Positions 5,587-7,484 of a stretch of 7,484 bases of DNA are shown here, in pieces. This DNA comes from Deltaproteobacteria bacterium (GTDB lineage: Bacteria; Desulfobacterota; Desulfobacteria; Desulfobacterales; ETH-SRB1): NCBI GenBank assembly GCA_030611115.1, contig JAUWQK010000070.1, forward strand, positions 1 through 7,484. The letters run 5' to 3'. A program made the translations under genes and the position numbers. The number at the start of each line of letters is the position of its first letter. Positions within the stretch are counted from its first letter, which is position 1. The notes beneath the pieces were generated by a model that was not told the origin of the DNA, ran no database searches, and worked only from the letters and a program-made list of their open reading frames with translations.

Positions 5587-6840
5587 TTAAAGAAACGCCG
5601 GTATAGACTCCCCCTCAATTAAGTGCTCGTAGTTCTGCCTCGCCCTGACAACATGGAACTCGTCATCCCTTACCATAACCTCGGCCACTTTAAGCCTTGA
5701 GCAATAGTTGGATGACATGACAAATCCGTAGGCACCGGCACTCATCACCGCAAGAAGATCTCCCTGCCTGAAATCGGCAATTCTTCGGTCAACAGCTAAA
5801 AAATCTCCTGATTCACAAATAGGCCCCACAACATCCGCAACTATTTTTTCGCCCTCAAGCTCAACAACAGGCATAATGGCATGAAATGCGTCGTACAGAC
5901 TAGGCCTGACCAGATCATTCATTCCTGCATCAACTATAACGAATTCCTTTGCCTTTCCCGGCTTTCTGTAAAGAACCTCAGCAACAAGTATTCCCGCATT
6001 CCCTACAATAACCCTGCCCGGCTCCAGAATAAGTTTTACATGCATATCTTCAATTGCCTGCATAATTGATCTGGCATACTCGCCGGGATGCGGAGGCGAT
6101 TCATTATCATAGGTTATTCCAAGCCCCCCGCCCATATCAATGTATTTGATATCAATATTGAGTCCCCTGAGTTTGTTTATCAGAGTTTTTATACTGCTAA
6201 GAGCATCTTTAAAAGGTTCCGCTTCTGTAATCTGCGATCCTATGTGGCAGTCAATACCAATAACATCAATATTCTTAAGCCCGCCAGCAATCTTATAGCA
6301 GTCAATTGCGGCTTCGGTGTTAATTCCAAACTTGTTTTTCTTAAGTCCGGTCGAAATATAAGGATGGGTCTTCGGATCAACATCAGGGTTGACTCTAATG
6401 GCAACAGGAGCTTTCTTTTTTAATAAACCCGCTCTATCGTTTATAAGCTCAAGTTCTTCAAGGGACTCGATATTAAACATAAGTATTCCCGCGCTAAGAG
6501 CATAATCAATCTCATCCTTGCGCTTTCCGACACCGGAATAAACTATTTTTTCCGGGGGAATACCAGCCATTAAACCACGATAAAGCTCGCCGCCTGAAAC
6601 AATATCAAGGCCGCCTCCAAGATCTGCAAAAAGTTTTAAAACCGCCAGGCTGGTATTTGCTTTTGCAGAAAAACACACAAGCCTGTCTATACTATCAAAG
6701 GCATCATCAAATGTAAGAAAATGGCGCTTCAAGGTCGCATGGCTGTATAAATAAAAAGGAGTGCCCACCTTTTTTGCAATCAATTTTATAGGAACATCTT
6801 CGCAATACAGCTCATTATCCCGGTAATTAAAATGATGCAT
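5587..6840 (-). CDS. lysA: Diaminopimelate decarboxylase
   Basis: Catalyses the last step of lysine synthesis, decarboxylating meso-diaminopimelate to L-lysine with PLP. The 417 residues match the fold-type III family length. The N-terminal TIM barrel has FSAKANTS (57-64) with Schiff-base K60, DIVSGGELYRG (79-89), KFGIN (170-174), DCHIGSQ (197-203) with the PLP-stacking histidine H199, DMGGGLG (235-241) and LEPGR (272-276). The C-terminal beta domain has GPICESGDFL (339-348) with catalytic C342, and AGAYGFVMSSNYCSR (368-382) with Y371. The ATG start is preceded by a good ribosome site (AGGTGG, about five bases away). It follows the lipoprotein gene by 91 bases and precedes dapF. The stop codon abuts repeat-like sequence, but the C-terminus has a normal length. 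Confidence 0.98.
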   Translation of the reverse strand: MHHFNYRDNELYCEDVPIKLIAKKVGTPFYLYSHATLKRHFLTFDDAFDSIDRLVCFSAKANTSLAVLKLFADLGGGLDIVSGGELYRGLMAGIPPEKIVYSGVGKRKDEIDYALSAGILMFNIESLEELELINDRAGLLKKKAPVAIRVNPDVDPKTHPYISTGLKKNKFGINTEAAIDCYKIAGGLKNIDVIGIDCHIGSQITEAEPFKDALSSIKTLINKLRGLNIDIKYIDMGGGLGITYDNESPPHPGEYARSIMQAIEDMHVKLILEPGRVIVGNAGILVAEVLYRKPGKAKEFVIVDAGMNDLVRPSLYDAFHAIMPVVELEGEKIVADVVGPICESGDFLAVDRRIADFRQGDLLAVMSAGAYGFVMSSNYCSRLKVAEVMVRDDEFHVVRARQNYEHLIEGESIPAFL

Positions 6841-6857
6841 AAGCCACCTGTTGAGTG

Positions 6858-6914
6858 ACGGTTTACGGTTGTCGGTTTACAGTTAACGGTTGATCAAAAC
6901 ATAAAACCGTGAAC
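6858..6914. repeat. Degenerate CGGTTTAC-type intergenic repeat
   Basis: Between the lipoprotein stop and the lysA start, the sequence repeats variants of one short unit in tandem: CGGTTTACGGTTG, then CGGTTTACAGTTAACGGTTG. An inverted copy, AACCGTGAACC (6904-6914), follows. Such low-complexity GGTTTAC/GTAAACC repeats can form small stems in the transcript. It could be a remnant of a dispersed repeat, but copy number cannot be seen from this window. Confidence 0.5.
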
Positions 6915-6931
6915 CTTGAATACATAGCCTG

Positions 6932-7390
6932 TTAATAAGTGAAATCAACCATATTGGAGTCTTTGCCGGTCACTCCGTGCTTGGTATAGATAACTACTTT
7001 GTAGATGTACCTGTAGCCCTTCTCAAGGGCTTCAGCATACTTTATACTGTCTTTCCCTGAATTTCCCATATGTTCAAGGGAAATATCGGCAACTCGTTTA
7101 AATATCTTCGGGCAATCTTTACAATCAGACTCTGAAACTGATTTTTTGGATCTAAAAACATAAAAACCGCCTAAACCTGACTTAACATTTCCTTTTACTT
7201 CCGGAATAGTCCAGGTCAGCTTAAGATTGTCTCCATCTAAACTATAACTCAAATCATTTACTACAGGAGGCTCTACCTGGCGCGGTGATTTGGGGGGAGC
7301 TTTTTTGCCGCATCCGGATAAAAAAATAGAAAGAACAACTATTATTAAAATTCGAATAATAATACTTCTGCAACAATAATTATACATCAT
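6932..7390 (-). CDS. Lipoprotein with LptM-like N-terminus and fibronectin type III-like domain
   Basis: Starting at the second in-frame candidate (ATG at 7390), the protein has 152 residues; a longer TTG start at 7405 would add five. The ATG is preferred because GAGG lies nine bases upstream. A short basic stretch is followed by a hydrophobic signal (IIIRILIIVVLSIF) and the lipobox LSGC, so the mature protein starts at that cysteine and should be lipid-anchored at the envelope. The mature N-terminus CGKKAPPKSP resembles the CGxKGP start of LptM (YifL), whose gene neighbours dapF in E. coli. The rest, with LKLTWTIPEV, GGFYVFR, YIYKVVIYTKHG and SNMVDF, has the strand pattern of an FN3 domain, plus a CKDC pair in a loop. 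The function is unknown. The gene precedes lysA in the same direction. Confidence 0.75.
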   Translation of the reverse strand: MMYNYCCRSIIIRILIIVVLSIFLSGCGKKAPPKSPRQVEPPVVNDLSYSLDGDNLKLTWTIPEVKGNVKSGLGGFYVFRSKKSVSESDCKDCPKIFKRVADISLEHMGNSGKDSIKYAEALEKGYRYIYKVVIYTKHGVTGKDSNMVDFTY

Positions 7391-7461
7391 ACTCTTCAGC
7401 CTCAAGCTTAATACACTCGTAACTAGTGTCGTGTCATGCGTGAAATATCGTATCAGGTACT

Positions 7462-7484
7462 CGTCATTCCCGCGAAGCCTGTCC
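7462..7484. repeat. Possible truncated dispersed repeat at the window edge
   Basis: The last 23 bases contain GTCATTCCCGCGAAG, a motif that resembles widespread bacterial intergenic palindromes built on ATTCCCGCGAA...CGGGAAT. Only one arm is present before the window ends, so neither the palindrome nor its boundaries can be confirmed. The remaining bases from 7406 to 7461 show no gene. Confidence 0.3.

Noticed and set aside
7408..7437. Promoter-like ATGACA - 18 bases - TATTAA ahead of the lipoprotein gene
   Set aside because: The implied start of transcription (near 7401) would fall inside the ribosome site of the preferred ATG start, so the match is probably fortuitous.

Overview
This window looks like an ordinary chromosomal stretch from a Gram-negative, probably deltaproteobacterial (Desulfobacterota-like) organism. 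The assignment is inferred from three things: lysine synthesis by the LL-diaminopimelate aminotransferase route next to lysA and dapF, a small single-domain transaldolase, and a pgsA-tRNA-Gly-tRNA-Cys cluster like that of other proteobacteria. No name can be given from sequence alone. I found no CRISPR array, phage module, toxin-antitoxin pair or obviously new protein system. The less ordinary material lies between the genes.

Layout, left to right. A plus-strand gene for a divergent ferritin-like four-helix protein (62-493) ends at a strong terminator that can act in both directions. Everything after it is on the minus strand. Read in the direction of transcription (from right to left) the order is: FN3-type lipoprotein with an LptM-like N-terminus, lysA, dapF, LL-DAP aminotransferase (dapL), folK, a small membrane-anchored YHS/TRASH-like metal-binding protein, transaldolase, pgsA, tRNA-Gly(GCC), tRNA-Cys(GCA). 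The two tRNA genes appear to have their own promoter and share the terminator with the ferritin-like gene.

The genes form two blocks. The lysA-dapF-dapL block covers the end of lysine/meso-diaminopimelate synthesis: DapL makes LL-DAP, DapF epimerises it to meso-DAP for peptidoglycan, and LysA decarboxylates that to lysine. folK (folate) and the small YHS-like protein are tightly coupled to its 3' end. The second block is transaldolase-pgsA, joining pentose phosphate metabolism and phospholipid synthesis only by position.

At least four intergenic gaps hold repeats. They are a 159-bp foldback element with near-perfect 20-bp terminal inverted repeats and an apparent 5-bp target duplication between transaldolase and pgsA; a second foldback sharing 13 bp of that terminus between lysA and dapF; a REP-like inverted pair upstream of the transaldolase gene; and a degenerate CGGTTTAC-type repeat before lysA. 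The first element appears to have split a compact transaldolase-pgsA gene pair and to supply the transaldolase stop codon. These small non-autonomous elements are the most interesting content here.
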